A program made the position numbers and the translations under genes. Source: Methanobacterium sp. (lineage in GTDB: Archaea; Methanobacteriota; Methanobacteria; Methanobacteriales; Methanobacteriaceae). From it: a stretch of 64,000 nt of DNA. Every line of letters starts with the position of its first letter. The stretch's first letter is position 1. The notes beneath the pieces are model-generated. The model did no database searches, was not told where the DNA came from, and saw nothing but the letters and a program-made list of their open reading frames with translations. Of the stretch, positions 25,578 through 39,537 are shown piece by piece. The stretch lies in the NCBI RefSeq assembly GCF_016217785.1, contig NZ_JACRGA010000002.1, forward strand, positions 170,284 through 234,283. Direction: 5' to 3'.

Positions 25578-25637
25578 CCCATCCTATTGCCACTCATTTC
25601 CGGGGCTCTTTCTAAAATTGTAACTGGATGAGGTAAT

Positions 25638-25679
25638 ATGGGGAGTATCTTAAACATGTTGAAAGTGGAAAAAATATAA
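25638..25679 (+). CDS. Possible 13-residue leader ORF before amt
   Basis: ATG at 25638 opens MGSILNMLKVEKI and stops at 25677-25679, inside the predicted amt leader. GAGGT ends 3 bases before the ATG, which is close spacing for a functional SD. It could be a translated leader peptide or chance. No codon pattern suggests attenuation. Confidence 0.2.
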   Translation: MGSILNMLKVEKI

Positions 25680-25715
25680 TTTAAATGATTGTTTTAAAAA
25701 AAGGAGGAAAAATTA

Positions 25716-26948
<1,233 letters not shown>

Positions 26949-27006
26949 GCAGCTTTAAAAATACAAAACTGCCATAGTCCCTTATGAGAATCATTGAGGT
27001 GATGAA

Positions 27007-27345
27007 ATGAAAAGAATCATAACTATCATCAGACCTGATAAACTGGAAGATGTTAAACAGGCCCTGGAAGAAATTGGTTGCCATGGGCTAACTGTCAAAG
27101 AAGTTAAAGGACGGGGAATACAGCTAGGAATTACTGAAAGTTATCGAGGTACTGACTACAAAGTGGATCTGCTTCCCAAAACCCAAGTGGAAATTGTTGC
27201 CAAAGCAGCGGATGTGGATGGGATCGTGGACACCATTGTCAAAAGTGCCCAGACTGGCTGCATTGGAGACGGAAAAATCTTTATATCCCCTGTAGAAGAT
27301 GTGGTGCGAATTCGTACCGGAGAAAGGGGAGAAAAGGCCATATAA
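27007..27345 (+). CDS. glnK: PII nitrogen regulator GlnK (first copy)
   Basis: A 112-residue PII trimer subunit. The T-loop GITESYRGTDYKVDLLPKTQ keeps Tyr51, the B-loop TGCIGDGKIFI and the C-loop RTGERGEKAI are intact. GlnK senses 2-oxoglutarate, ATP and ADP and plugs the Amt pore when ammonium is plentiful; in methanogens it does not need uridylylation. SD GAGGTGAT precedes ATG 27007. The gap to amt is 58 bases, so the two are one operon. Confidence 0.95.
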   Translation: MKRIITIIRPDKLEDVKQALEEIGCHGLTVKEVKGRGIQLGITESYRGTDYKVDLLPKTQVEIVAKAADVDGIVDTIVKSAQTGCIGDGKIFISPVEDVVRIRTGERGEKAI

Positions 27346-27387
27346 TATTCAAACAGGATATTTCCTCGGAATGTTTCCTCATTTCCC

Positions 27388-27410
27388 TCTTTTAATTTTT
27401 TAATTTTTTT
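27388..27410 (+). terminator. T-rich terminator after first glnK
   Basis: TTTTAATTTTTTAATTTTTTT-like tract 43 bases after the glnK stop codon. The remaining spacer up to the second amt promoter is AT-rich and shows no gene. Confidence 0.45.
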
Positions 27411-27584
27411 GATGATATTTAATTTTAATACATGAATGGATTCATCAATTCCATATTTTTTAAATTCAATTCTATATTTTTTTAAATTAATACCAAAAGT
27501 TGTTGTACTAATTCTTAATGAATGCTTAAAAAACATGCAAAAAATTCAGAGTATTGTTTTTTTAGTTGCAGCCTAACCAAAACA

Positions 27585-27632
27585 TTTATAAGGAGGAAGG
27601 TACAATGATCAGTTGTCGGAAGTATGCTTCCG
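27585..27632 (+). promoter_or_regulatory. Second amt promoter with NrpR-like operator
   Basis: TTTATA at 27585-27590 serves as TATA box. GGAAGTATGCTTCC at 27618-27631 is an exact GGAA-N6-TTCC site and, with flanking C and G, a full 16-bp palindrome. It shares its core with the first amt operator. The predicted leader is over 200 bases. Confidence 0.75.
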
Positions 27633-27689
27633 ATATCCGGTAGATGGGGTGAATTTTTCATGAAATAATAATGAAAAAAGGAAAAAAGT

Positions 27690-27713
27690 GCTTTAGGCCT
27701 TTGACCTAAGCCC
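27690..27713 (+). other. Imperfect hairpin in the second amt leader
   Basis: GCTTTAGG and CCTAAGC flank a short loop (about 27690-27713), pairing with one bulge. It lies in the long untranslated leader of the second amt gene and may stabilise the RNA. A function is not supported beyond the pairing. Confidence 0.3.
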
Positions 27714-27830
27714 ATAACAACCAAAATATCTCTAATAAATAAAAAAATAGTGTTTGTATCTTTGTTTACAAATATCTTTTAAAAAAAGCCAAATTTAAAT
27801 AAAATAAGTGAATCAAGGAGGAAAAAATCA

Positions 27831-29057
27831 ATGGACCCTGTTTTAAATAGTGGTGACACCGCATGGATGCTCATCTCCACTGCACTGGTAATGCTCATGA
27901 CCGTGCCAGGAGTAGCTCTATTCTACGGAGGTCTCACCAAGAAAGTAAATGTATTAAACACAATGTTTATGTCTCTTATTGCGTTCTCCATTACCAGTAT
28001 CATCTGGGTATTATATGGTTACCAGTTCGCATTCGGAGAAGATATGTTATTTGGACTAATCGGAAATCCGGTTAATCTTCTGTTCAGTGGAATAGGAGTA
28101 GACCAATTATCCACACTGGCTACAACCGTTCCAGAAACTGTATTCATAGCCTTCCAAATGACTTTTGCCGCCATTACCATAGCACTGGTCTCCGGTGCCG
28201 TAGTGGAAAGGATGAAAGTCTCTTCCTGGATGGTATTTGTAGTTGCCTGGGTTACCCTGGTATACGTACCAATAGCCCACTGGGTATGGGGTGGAGGATT
28301 CCTGGCACAGTTAGGTGCTCTGGACTTCGCCGGTGGTACAGTAGTACACATTAACTCTGGTGTAGCAGCTCTGGCCCTGGTATTATTACTGGGCAGAAGG
28401 AAAGATACCAAATTACTACCTCATCAGTTAGGTTACTCTGTTATCGGTGCCGCACTACTATGGTTCGGCTGGTTCGGATTCAACGCAGGTTCAGCATTAA
28501 CCGCCGGTGGACTGGCAGGTCAAGCTTTCATCAACACAAACACCGCAGCTGCAGCAGCCATGATCTCCTGGGTCATAATCGACTACCTCAAAACTGGTAA
28601 ACCAACAGTTCTGGGAGCAATATCCGGTGCCATTGCCGGTTTAGTTGCAATAACCCCTGCAGCAGGTTTCGTAACCGTGCAAGCTGCAGTCATCATAGGC
28701 CTAATAACCAGTGTAGTTTCTTACTTCGCCATAAGCTTCATGAAATCCAAACTGGGTTACGACGATGCCCTGGACGTATTCGGTATACACGGTATGTCTG
28801 GTTTATGGGGTGCTCTGGCCACTGGTTTATTCGCCGCACCATTTGTCAATGAACTGGGAACCGGACTATTCTATGGTAACCCTGGACAGCTAGTCACTCA
28901 GATAATTGCAATAGTGGTAGTAGCCGGCTACAGCTTCGTTGCCACCCTGATAATAGGTAAAGTCATTGACATTGTCATGGGACTGCGCGCAGAAGAAAAA
29001 GAAGAAATCGAAGGACTGGACATCACTCAACACGAGGAAACCGGTTACCGGATTTAA
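27831..29057 (+). CDS. amt: Ammonium transporter Amt (second copy)
   Basis: A 408-residue Amt channel, closely similar to the product of 25716-26948 over its full length (shared DPVLxSGDTAWMLISTALV, WVWGGGFLAQLGALDFAGG and LDVFGIHGMSG). The second pore histidine and the first, in VVHINSG, are conserved. SD AAGGAGG precedes ATG. It forms an operon with the second glnK 27 bases downstream. The pair arose by tandem duplication of an amt-glnK unit including its operator. Confidence 0.95.
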   Translation: MDPVLNSGDTAWMLISTALVMLMTVPGVALFYGGLTKKVNVLNTMFMSLIAFSITSIIWVLYGYQFAFGEDMLFGLIGNPVNLLFSGIGVDQLSTLATTVPETVFIAFQMTFAAITIALVSGAVVERMKVSSWMVFVVAWVTLVYVPIAHWVWGGGFLAQLGALDFAGGTVVHINSGVAALALVLLLGRRKDTKLLPHQLGYSVIGAALLWFGWFGFNAGSALTAGGLAGQAFINTNTAAAAAMISWVIIDYLKTGKPTVLGAISGAIAGLVAITPAAGFVTVQAAVIIGLITSVVSYFAISFMKSKLGYDDALDVFGIHGMSGLWGALATGLFAAPFVNELGTGLFYGNPGQLVTQIIAIVVVAGYSFVATLIIGKVIDIVMGLRAEEKEEIEGLDITQHEETGYRI

Positions 29058-29087
29058 TTAGAATATGCGCAAACTAGAGGCGATATG

Positions 29088-29426
29088 ATGAAAGAAATAG
29101 TGGCCATAATTCGACCAAACAAATTAGATGAAGTTAAAGATGCCCTTGAAAAAATCGGATGCCATGGAATAACCGTAACTGAAGTTAAAGGTCGCGGAAG
29201 ACAGTTAGGCATAACCGAAAGCTACAGGGGAAGTGATTACCGAATCGACATGCTGCCTAAAACCCGTCTGGAAATCATAGTTGCAGATGAGGATTTAGAT
29301 GGTGTTATTAAATCCATAGTAGAAACAGCACAAACCGGAGATATTGGAGATGGGAAAATATTCATCTCAGCCGTAGAAGAGGTTGTCCGTATTAGAACAG
29401 GAGAAAGGGGAGAAAAAGCCGTCTAA
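29088..29426 (+). CDS. glnK: PII nitrogen regulator GlnK (second copy)
   Basis: A 112-residue PII protein nearly the same as the first copy. The T-loop ESYRGSDYRIDMLPKTR retains Tyr51; the B-loop is TGDIGDGKIFI. GAGG at 29077-29080 is 7 bases before ATG 29088 and 4 before ATG 29085, so 29088 is preferred. The residues that differ from the first GlnK in the T-loop may tune each protein to its own Amt partner (inference). Confidence 0.95.
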   Translation: MKEIVAIIRPNKLDEVKDALEKIGCHGITVTEVKGRGRQLGITESYRGSDYRIDMLPKTRLEIIVADEDLDGVIKSIVETAQTGDIGDGKIFISAVEEVVRIRTGERGEKAV

Positions 29427-29460
29427 AACCCTCCAAAATCCACTTTCAACCCCCTTTCCC

Positions 29461-29481
29461 TCCTTTTTTCTTTCTTTTTTT
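29461..29481 (+). terminator. T-rich terminator after second glnK
   Basis: A pyrimidine and T-rich run (TTTTTTCTTTCTTTTTTT-like) follows the operon end by about 35 bases. Confidence 0.5.
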
Positions 29482-29694
29482 AGTACAGTGAGTAATTATT
29501 GTCCAATATTATTCTTGAAAGTTTGAAATTACTATTATATACCTAAAACTATTCTACAAAACTATTCTAACTGAATTTACAATAGATTAATCCACCCTGA
29601 AAAGAACTTGTTTTATAACTCTGATTTTATAAAGTCTATTAATAAAAGGGTGTAATTAATAAAATCATGATGATGAAATTTAAATGGTGACTAA

Positions 29695-30480
29695 ATGCCT
29701 GAACTACCCAGTGTGGAGATCTTCAAAGAATATTTTGATAAAACCTCCCTACAACAACCAATAACCGACGTGAGTGTGATCAGTCCGGAAATTCTGATGG
29801 AAACCAGCATCACCGAGATGAAAGAATCCCTGGAAGGACATAAATTTACAGAAAGCATTAGATATGGGAAATATCTCTTTGGAAAGTTGAACAATGACCT
29901 ATTTTTGATAATGCATTTTGGAATGACTGGTTATCTGCACTACGATACGAAAAATAGTTCCAAATATCCACGGTTGCTCTTAAAATTTTCAGGTGGCAAC
30001 TTCCTGGCCTTTGATGATGCCCGTAAATTCGGGAAACTGGGCTTAACCCAGGACCCTGATGAATTCATTGAAAAAAGAAGATTGGGTCCTGATGCTCTGG
30101 AAGTGAATTTTGAAGATTTCCAGGAAATCTTCAGGAACAGAAAGGGTATGATAAAACCATTACTCCTGAATCAGAACGTTTTAGCAGGTATTGGTAATCT
30201 TTACGCCGATGAAATACTCTACCAGAGCAGGATCCACCCCCTGACCCATGCGGATCAGTTAGATGATCCAGAATGGGAACATCTTTTTAAGAATATGAAA
30301 AACGTACTCCATAAAGCCATAGAACATCATGATAAAATTAAGTCTCTTCCAGAGTCCTATCTTCTCCCCCATCGCTACAAAGGTGGCAAATGCCCGGAGG
30401 GAGGAGAATTGGAGATTATAAAAGTTGGAGGTCGCACCACATTCGTATGTTCCAAGCGGCAGAAGATGAAAGAGGATTAA
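29695..30480 (+). CDS. Fpg/Nei-family DNA glycosylase with degraded zinc finger
   Basis: A 261-residue formamidopyrimidine/endonuclease VIII-type glycosylase. MPELPSVEIFKEYF supplies the catalytic Pro and Glu, the lysine is in SIRYGKYLFGKL, and the helix-two-turn-helix contains LAGIGNLYADEILY. The C-terminal zinc finger should carry two CxxC pairs; here it reads KCPEGGELEII and FVCSKRQK, with only one Cys of each pair, so zinc cannot be held in the usual way. It removes oxidised bases and nicks DNA. Such enzymes are mainly bacterial, so transfer into the methanogen is likely. Confidence 0.87.
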   Translation: MPELPSVEIFKEYFDKTSLQQPITDVSVISPEILMETSITEMKESLEGHKFTESIRYGKYLFGKLNNDLFLIMHFGMTGYLHYDTKNSSKYPRLLLKFSGGNFLAFDDARKFGKLGLTQDPDEFIEKRRLGPDALEVNFEDFQEIFRNRKGMIKPLLLNQNVLAGIGNLYADEILYQSRIHPLTHADQLDDPEWEHLFKNMKNVLHKAIEHHDKIKSLPESYLLPHRYKGGKCPEGGELEIIKVGGRTTFVCSKRQKMKED

Positions 30481-30565
30481 ACAATTCCTGCTGAATACCA
30501 AAATTTTATAGGAATAAAGGTTCATCTATATAATCACTTAATCAAATAATGAGGGGATAATAGAA

Positions 30566-30940
30566 ATGATTAAAAAATCAACAATGGCACTACTGGCCCT
30601 GGTAGTTCTAATGGTAATTGTTTCTGGATGCACCACTAACAATAACAATACTACCCAGAATAACACTCAGAACATTTCTAACCAGAGCAATAACAATAAC
30701 AACACTACCAATACCACCAACAGCACCAAAGTAATGTCAGCTGAAGAAGCAAAAAAGATAGCCCAGCAATATGTTAACGAACCTGGTGTAACAGCAGGAA
30801 CTCCAGTACTCAATACGGTTAATGGAAGACAAATATACGTGGTACCCTTATACGATAATGGACAGGCAGTGGGTGAGATAGAACTCGATGCTATAACCGG
30901 TGAAAACCTGGGAGGGGCTGGAGGAGCTCCATCTGGTTAA
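30566..30940 (+). CDS. PepSY-like lipoprotein
   Basis: A 124-residue exported protein. The lipobox VSGC follows a hydrophobic signal sequence, so Cys22 is probably lipidated and anchored outside. An Asn/Thr-rich linker (about 23-52) leads into a PepSY-like domain starting MSAEEAKKIAQQYV and ending GEIELDAITGENLGG. It is the same design as 2684-3085 but with a lipobox. Function unknown. Confidence 0.8.
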   Translation: MIKKSTMALLALVVLMVIVSGCTTNNNNTTQNNTQNISNQSNNNNNTTNTTNSTKVMSAEEAKKIAQQYVNEPGVTAGTPVLNTVNGRQIYVVPLYDNGQAVGEIELDAITGENLGGAGGAPSG

Positions 30941-31089
30941 ATATCCTTAAAGGCAGCTGAAATAAAATAAATAAATATATTTATAAAAATTTTTTAGCTG
31001 CTTAAAACTATTTATTTTTATAATTAAACCATCAATTTTAGGGCTATTTATCTATTTTACTCGATAAAAAAAAATTAGTAATAGAAGAT

Positions 31090-31971
<882 letters not shown>

Positions 31972-32172
31972 GTTATTTCCTCCATTATAATTATAATGAT
32001 TATTAGAGACATCAACAAATCCCATTTAATCATTTGATTTCCGGAATAATCTTTTTAATGCTTTTATTTCTTAGGAAATCATATTTTACCGAAATTTAAA
32101 AAATTTTATAATATACATATTTCAATTTTCCCCCCGTGGTTATTAAAATTTTGGACCTATTTGGAAGGATTA

Positions 32173-32194
32173 TTTTACATATGTATATGTAAAA
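32173..32194. promoter_or_regulatory. 10-bp-arm palindrome in the pdxS upstream spacer
   Basis: TTTTACATAT-GT-ATATGTAAAA is a perfect inverted repeat with a 2-base centre, about 200 bases upstream of pdxS. It resembles a homodimeric regulator site. No gene for a regulator is adjacent. Confidence 0.4.
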
Positions 32195-32840
32195 ATATTC
32201 GTACCCCTCCTTGAGTCTCTCCCATCCCCATAGGGACTCTCTAAAAGTAAACATGACCTTTCAGTAAGCTAATTCTATTAATGAGAAACTTGTGCTTGAA
32301 GACATTTTATTGTGTCTTAAAAATTCCCAAGGACTTTAGCCAATCCAAGACTTTAGTCAATAAATCACTTGATTTACCAGCATTGTACTTTAATGTAATG
32401 AATTGTATCTACATATTACGTATGGACTTACATGACAATTTGAATAAAAAATAATTTTCAAGCGAATCAATTCATCCATTTAAAAAATTCATCCATTTAA
32501 AAAAAATTTGAACGATTAAAGGAACCCAGTTCAATCAATATACTGAAATTTGCAAGATTATAGTAAGGATCAACCATGGTAATACTTTTTATTTATAAAT
32601 TATGTGAAAATTAGAAACACTTAAATTATCTTTAACCGAGCTACGAATTATAACATCCAGATAAGAAAACAGTCAAATAACCCAATTTAAAGCTATTGTT
32701 ATTGTTTATTTATGTTTTTAAACATATTAAAGTGAGTAAATCCTATCCATGATTCACAACTAAACTATAATAAATTAAAAACACAAAATCCCATATAGTA
32801 CAAAGGCAGAATGGATGTTTAAATAATTAGTAATTAGGAA
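32195..32840. other. Long AT-rich gene-free spacer
   Basis: I see no credible gene here; all frames are broken by stops. The only structure noted is a 17-bp tandem duplication, TTCATCCATTTAAAAAA at 32471-32487 and again from 32488. The spacer separates the divergent pdxS and TPR genes. Confidence 0.5.
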
Positions 32841-32843
32841 TAA

Positions 32844-32936
32844 GTTAACTGAACCTAGAGATAGGTTAACAGAATCTGGAATAGTTAACTGAGCCCCTTA
32901 TAATTATATAGTTAACAGTCCAAGTATAGCCAGGAG
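32844..32936 (+). promoter_or_regulatory. TPR gene promoter with four GTTAAC sites
   Basis: GTTAAC, itself a palindrome, occurs at 32844, 32865, 32884 and 32911, three times followed by TGA or AGA. Three copies lie upstream and one directly downstream of the TATA box TTATAATTATATA (32898-32910). CAGGAG (32931-32936) is the SD. The steps of 21, 19 and 27 bp are roughly two helical turns, fitting cooperative binding by a regulator. Confidence 0.6.
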
Positions 32937-32944
32937 TTGATTAG

Positions 32945-33436
32945 ATGGCCATCAAAGAAGCAGAAATGTTCTACAAACAAGCCATGTCATTTTTAGAACA
33001 GGGTAAATTAGATAAATCAATAGAATTTTTTGACAGTGCACTCAAAATTGATAAAGATTATATTTCCGCCTGGAATGATAAGGGAGTGGCCCTCATGGAA
33101 CTTGGAAAATATCCTGAGGCACTTCAATGTTTTGAAGAGGTTATTCGACTGGAACCTGGTGATAACATGGCCTGGTACAACCGGGGATATGTACTCCTGA
33201 TTCTGGAGGAGTATCAAGAAGCAGTTAACACTTTTGACCTGTTCCGGGGTAGATATTCCAAAAAGGATGATTTTTATAAATATGCTTTATATCTGCAGGC
33301 TCAAGGGTTGTACAATCTTAAAGAGTATGATGAGTCTTTAAAATTAATTAAAGAATCTCTTAAGATGGATAAAACATTTAAAGAAGCCAGGGATCTCATG
33401 GAATTAGTTGGAAAAGAAACGTCAAAAAAAGAATAG
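32945..33436 (+). CDS. Tetratricopeptide repeat protein
   Basis: A 163-residue cytoplasmic protein with about four TPR units. Examples are AMSFLEQGKLDKSIEFFDSA, LMELGKYPEALQCFEEVIRL and LYNLKEYDESLKLIKESLKM. TPR proteins act as scaffolds; the partner is unknown. SD CAGGAG lies 8 bases before ATG. The gene stands alone, with an unusual promoter carrying four GTTAAC palindromes. Confidence 0.85.
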   Translation: MAIKEAEMFYKQAMSFLEQGKLDKSIEFFDSALKIDKDYISAWNDKGVALMELGKYPEALQCFEEVIRLEPGDNMAWYNRGYVLLILEEYQEAVNTFDLFRGRYSKKDDFYKYALYLQAQGLYNLKEYDESLKLIKESLKMDKTFKEARDLMELVGKETSKKE

Positions 33437-33511
33437 TGAAACCATTCCCAAGGGAGTGATCACTCCACTTTTTACGAATATTATAAACATGATAATCATA
33501 AACACCCCATA

Positions 33512-33528
33512 ATGGGTTATAAACCCAT
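33512..33528. repeat. Hairpin ATGGGTT-ATA-AACCCAT
   Basis: A perfect 7-bp stem with a 3-base loop, 76 bases after the TPR stop. It has no T-run directly after it, so a terminator role is uncertain. Confidence 0.4.
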
Positions 33529-33565
33529 AGAATGTTTGAAATAAATTTCATAAATCCAAAATTAG

Positions 33566-33676
33566 GGCATTTTATCATGGGGAAAGGTGGCTCTGGAGAT
33601 AACCACCAATGATCAGTGTGGGTTAACCGAGCTGGACTTTGTATTTGCCCAAAAAATCAATGAATTGTTGGATTAG
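33566..33676 (+). pseudogene. Orphan 3' coding fragment
   Basis: One frame stays open from 33566 to a TAG at 33674-33676 and encodes WGKVALEITTNDQ, then CGLTELDFVFAQKINELLD, which looks like an ordinary globular C-terminus. It is GC-richer than the surrounding spacer. There is no start codon or upstream extension; a stop lies at 33563-33565. It may be the leftover 3' end of a deleted gene. I do not recognise the family. The rest of the 550-bp spacer shows nothing else. Confidence 0.4.
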
Positions 33677-33987
33677 CCATAACTTGTTTTCATACATCTT
33701 GTTTTTATAATTACTGATATTACCTGAATATGAATATTTCCTGAAAAATATTAACTGTTGGTAAGGTTAAGTCTTTAATTACAGCCAATATCGGAAATTA
33801 CTCCTTAAACATTTAATTATTGAAATTAGATTTATTGTACTGTTTGATCAGGATTGTTTTTTTTGATCATTTACACTTGAAATGCAGGTCTTCTTGATGA
33901 TCTGATCACTGCAGATAGGAATTATAATAAAATTTAGCAAGGTTTTGTAAAGGTAAACTTAAAACAAAAATAGTTCAATCTGTGAGG

Positions 33988-35118
33988 TTAATTATCAACA
34001 TTGATCATATTCTCCAAACGTTTAATAGCCTGATAACGGTCCTTCTTTTCTAATCTAGCCTGCTCGAGTGCATCTTGTAAGGTCTGGATGGAATGATCAT
34101 ATACTTCCCGGTCCACGGGGTAGGGAAACCCATCTTTACCACCATGGGTAAAACTGTATTTAACTGGATCATCCCAGCTGGGCTGGTTTCCATAAATTAA
34201 ATCCGAAATCAATGCCAGTGCACGTATCTTCTTGGGCCCCATACCATTTAAAGAAACTAATTCCTCATAACTTTCTGGTTGCAGTTCCCAGGCATTACGG
34301 AGAACTTCAAATTCCCGGGGAGATAGATCAATATCCAACACAGGATGATGACTGGGTAAAGTAAGTTCAGGGCAGAATATATCCAGATTAGCTTGATCAA
34401 GTCCCACATCTACTTTTTTCTGGAAGTATTTCTTCAGATGTTCTGGATTATCCAGAATAAGATCCAGGCTGGTTTGCCGTGAATCATAACTCATATCCGA
34501 GGTCATGTTCAGGGTTTTCTCTTCCTTCAGGTCACAGCAGATACCATTATGTGGTTCATTAATGTAATTTTGCACAGAATCAGATAACCAGTGATAACGA
34601 CGGGCGTATCTGGTGGATTGGTTCATTCCCTGCTGCACCACTGCCCAGTCACCCTTTTCCGTTAAAAAAAACACATGGTGATAAAGCTGGTAGCCATCCT
34701 GGATGCATGAATTATCAATTTTGGCTGATATCTTGCTGGAATAAACCAAACTTTCCAGTTTAGCTGTGGATAAAGAGAACATTTCTCCAGCATCCTGGAT
34801 CTCCTGGGGCGTTCTCCGGGAAGCACGCCCCTTACCACCTGCAACAAATATACCATGTTCTTCCGGGCTAAGAGCTGTTTTCAGAGCCCCGCAGGTTGTG
34901 GTGGTTGTTCCAGAACTGTGCCAGTCAAAACCCAGGACACATGAAAATGCCTGGAACCAGTGGGGGTCTGAAATTCTGGATAAAAATTCCTCGGAACCGT
35001 ACTCATATACTATTGAATCAGTAACCGCTCCTGCCAGTTTCACCATTCGCTGGAAAAGCCATCGAGGTGCGCGACCACCATGAAGGGGTAAATTGGCAAC
35101 TCCACTTCTTGAACTCAT
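33988..35118 (-). CDS. DUF763 family protein
   Basis: A 376-residue protein of the DUF763 family, found in archaea and some thermophilic bacteria. Characteristic stretches are NLPLHGGRAPRWLFQRMVKL, VAGGKGRASRRTP and the histidine-rich YQLYHHVFFLTEKGDWAVVQ. Residues near 280-300 (EELVSLNGMGPKKIRALALI) form a helix-hairpin-helix, suggesting nucleic acid binding. The role is unknown. The gene begins ATG at 35118 on the minus strand. Confidence 0.83.
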   Translation of the reverse strand: MSSRSGVANLPLHGGRAPRWLFQRMVKLAGAVTDSIVYEYGSEEFLSRISDPHWFQAFSCVLGFDWHSSGTTTTTCGALKTALSPEEHGIFVAGGKGRASRRTPQEIQDAGEMFSLSTAKLESLVYSSKISAKIDNSCIQDGYQLYHHVFFLTEKGDWAVVQQGMNQSTRYARRYHWLSDSVQNYINEPHNGICCDLKEEKTLNMTSDMSYDSRQTSLDLILDNPEHLKKYFQKKVDVGLDQANLDIFCPELTLPSHHPVLDIDLSPREFEVLRNAWELQPESYEELVSLNGMGPKKIRALALISDLIYGNQPSWDDPVKYSFTHGGKDGFPYPVDREVYDHSIQTLQDALEQARLEKKDRYQAIKRLENMINVDN

Positions 35119-35119
35119 A

Positions 35120-35369
35120 TGATAATAAGTTTATCCGTGGAATAAATAGTCTTGAGGTTATAGAGCATTGGATAAGTATTCATGGAAAGACAGGATTCTA
35201 TGCCTATTTAAGTCTATTAATGTTCATGTTAATCTTTTCGACATTATCATCAATAAATCATTTATATAATGGTTTTAAAGATGGATTTGTGATTAATAGT
35301 TTTCTTAGGCCAATTTTAACCCTTTTTGTATGGATTATCTCCCTATATTTCATTTTACCTGCTCTTTAA
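35120..35369 (+). pseudogene. Possible small membrane protein or remnant
   Basis: An open frame to 35369 encodes a hydrophobic stretch YLSLLMFMLIFSTLSSINH and a second at the C-terminus (PILTLFVWIISLYFILPAL), like a two-helix membrane protein. Its only upstream ATG (35067) lies inside the DUF763 gene on the other strand, and there is no SD; internal ATGs at about 35220 would give a 50-residue product. It may be a decayed gene. Confidence 0.3.
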
Positions 35370-35472
35370 ATAGTTAAGATTTGAAGAATTTTATGCAGTT
35401 TGATGATTATTAACGAAGAAAATCAACATTAAAAAAGAAATCATCAAATATTTTTTTCCAATACAAATTCAG

Positions 35473-37233
<1,761 letters not shown>

Positions 37234-37277
37234 CTAATATTTTTTTTTATTTTTTTATTTATGATACTTTCGGATTC

Positions 37278-38288
<1,011 letters not shown>

Positions 38289-38397
38289 TATATCCCACCA
38301 TGAAAAAATAATTTCAAGTATTCATTTTGTATACTTTTATTCTGTTTGTACTTCAGATTGTTAATTTCAGTTAGCAGTAAACTGATAGATAGTAGGT

Positions 38398-39309
<912 letters not shown>

Positions 39310-39537
39310 CCTAAACTCTCCTTAAATTAGGTTCATGAATGAAAGCCCTATTTTATTTGGTTAGAACTTGTAAAAAAGATAATAAAAAAATTGGGGCAAT
39401 AACCTATATAACAAGTGCTTTATATTTTCCGATTAAAAAAGCTTTCCCCATAATTAGAAAGATTTAATCAATCCATTAACCTGGATTATAAACCTCTAAA
39501 ATAGAAGGTTATTGATTTTCTGAACTGATCTCCTATT

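Noticed and set aside
27361..27377. GGAATGTTTCC as a further nitrogen operator
   Set aside because: The half-sites are only 3 bases apart rather than 6, and the site follows glnK near its terminator rather than a promoter.
27605..27643. 12-codon ORF overlapping the second amt operator, preceded by GGAGG
   Set aside because: The TATA box at 27585 predicts transcription starting at about 27611, so its ATG would not be transcribed.
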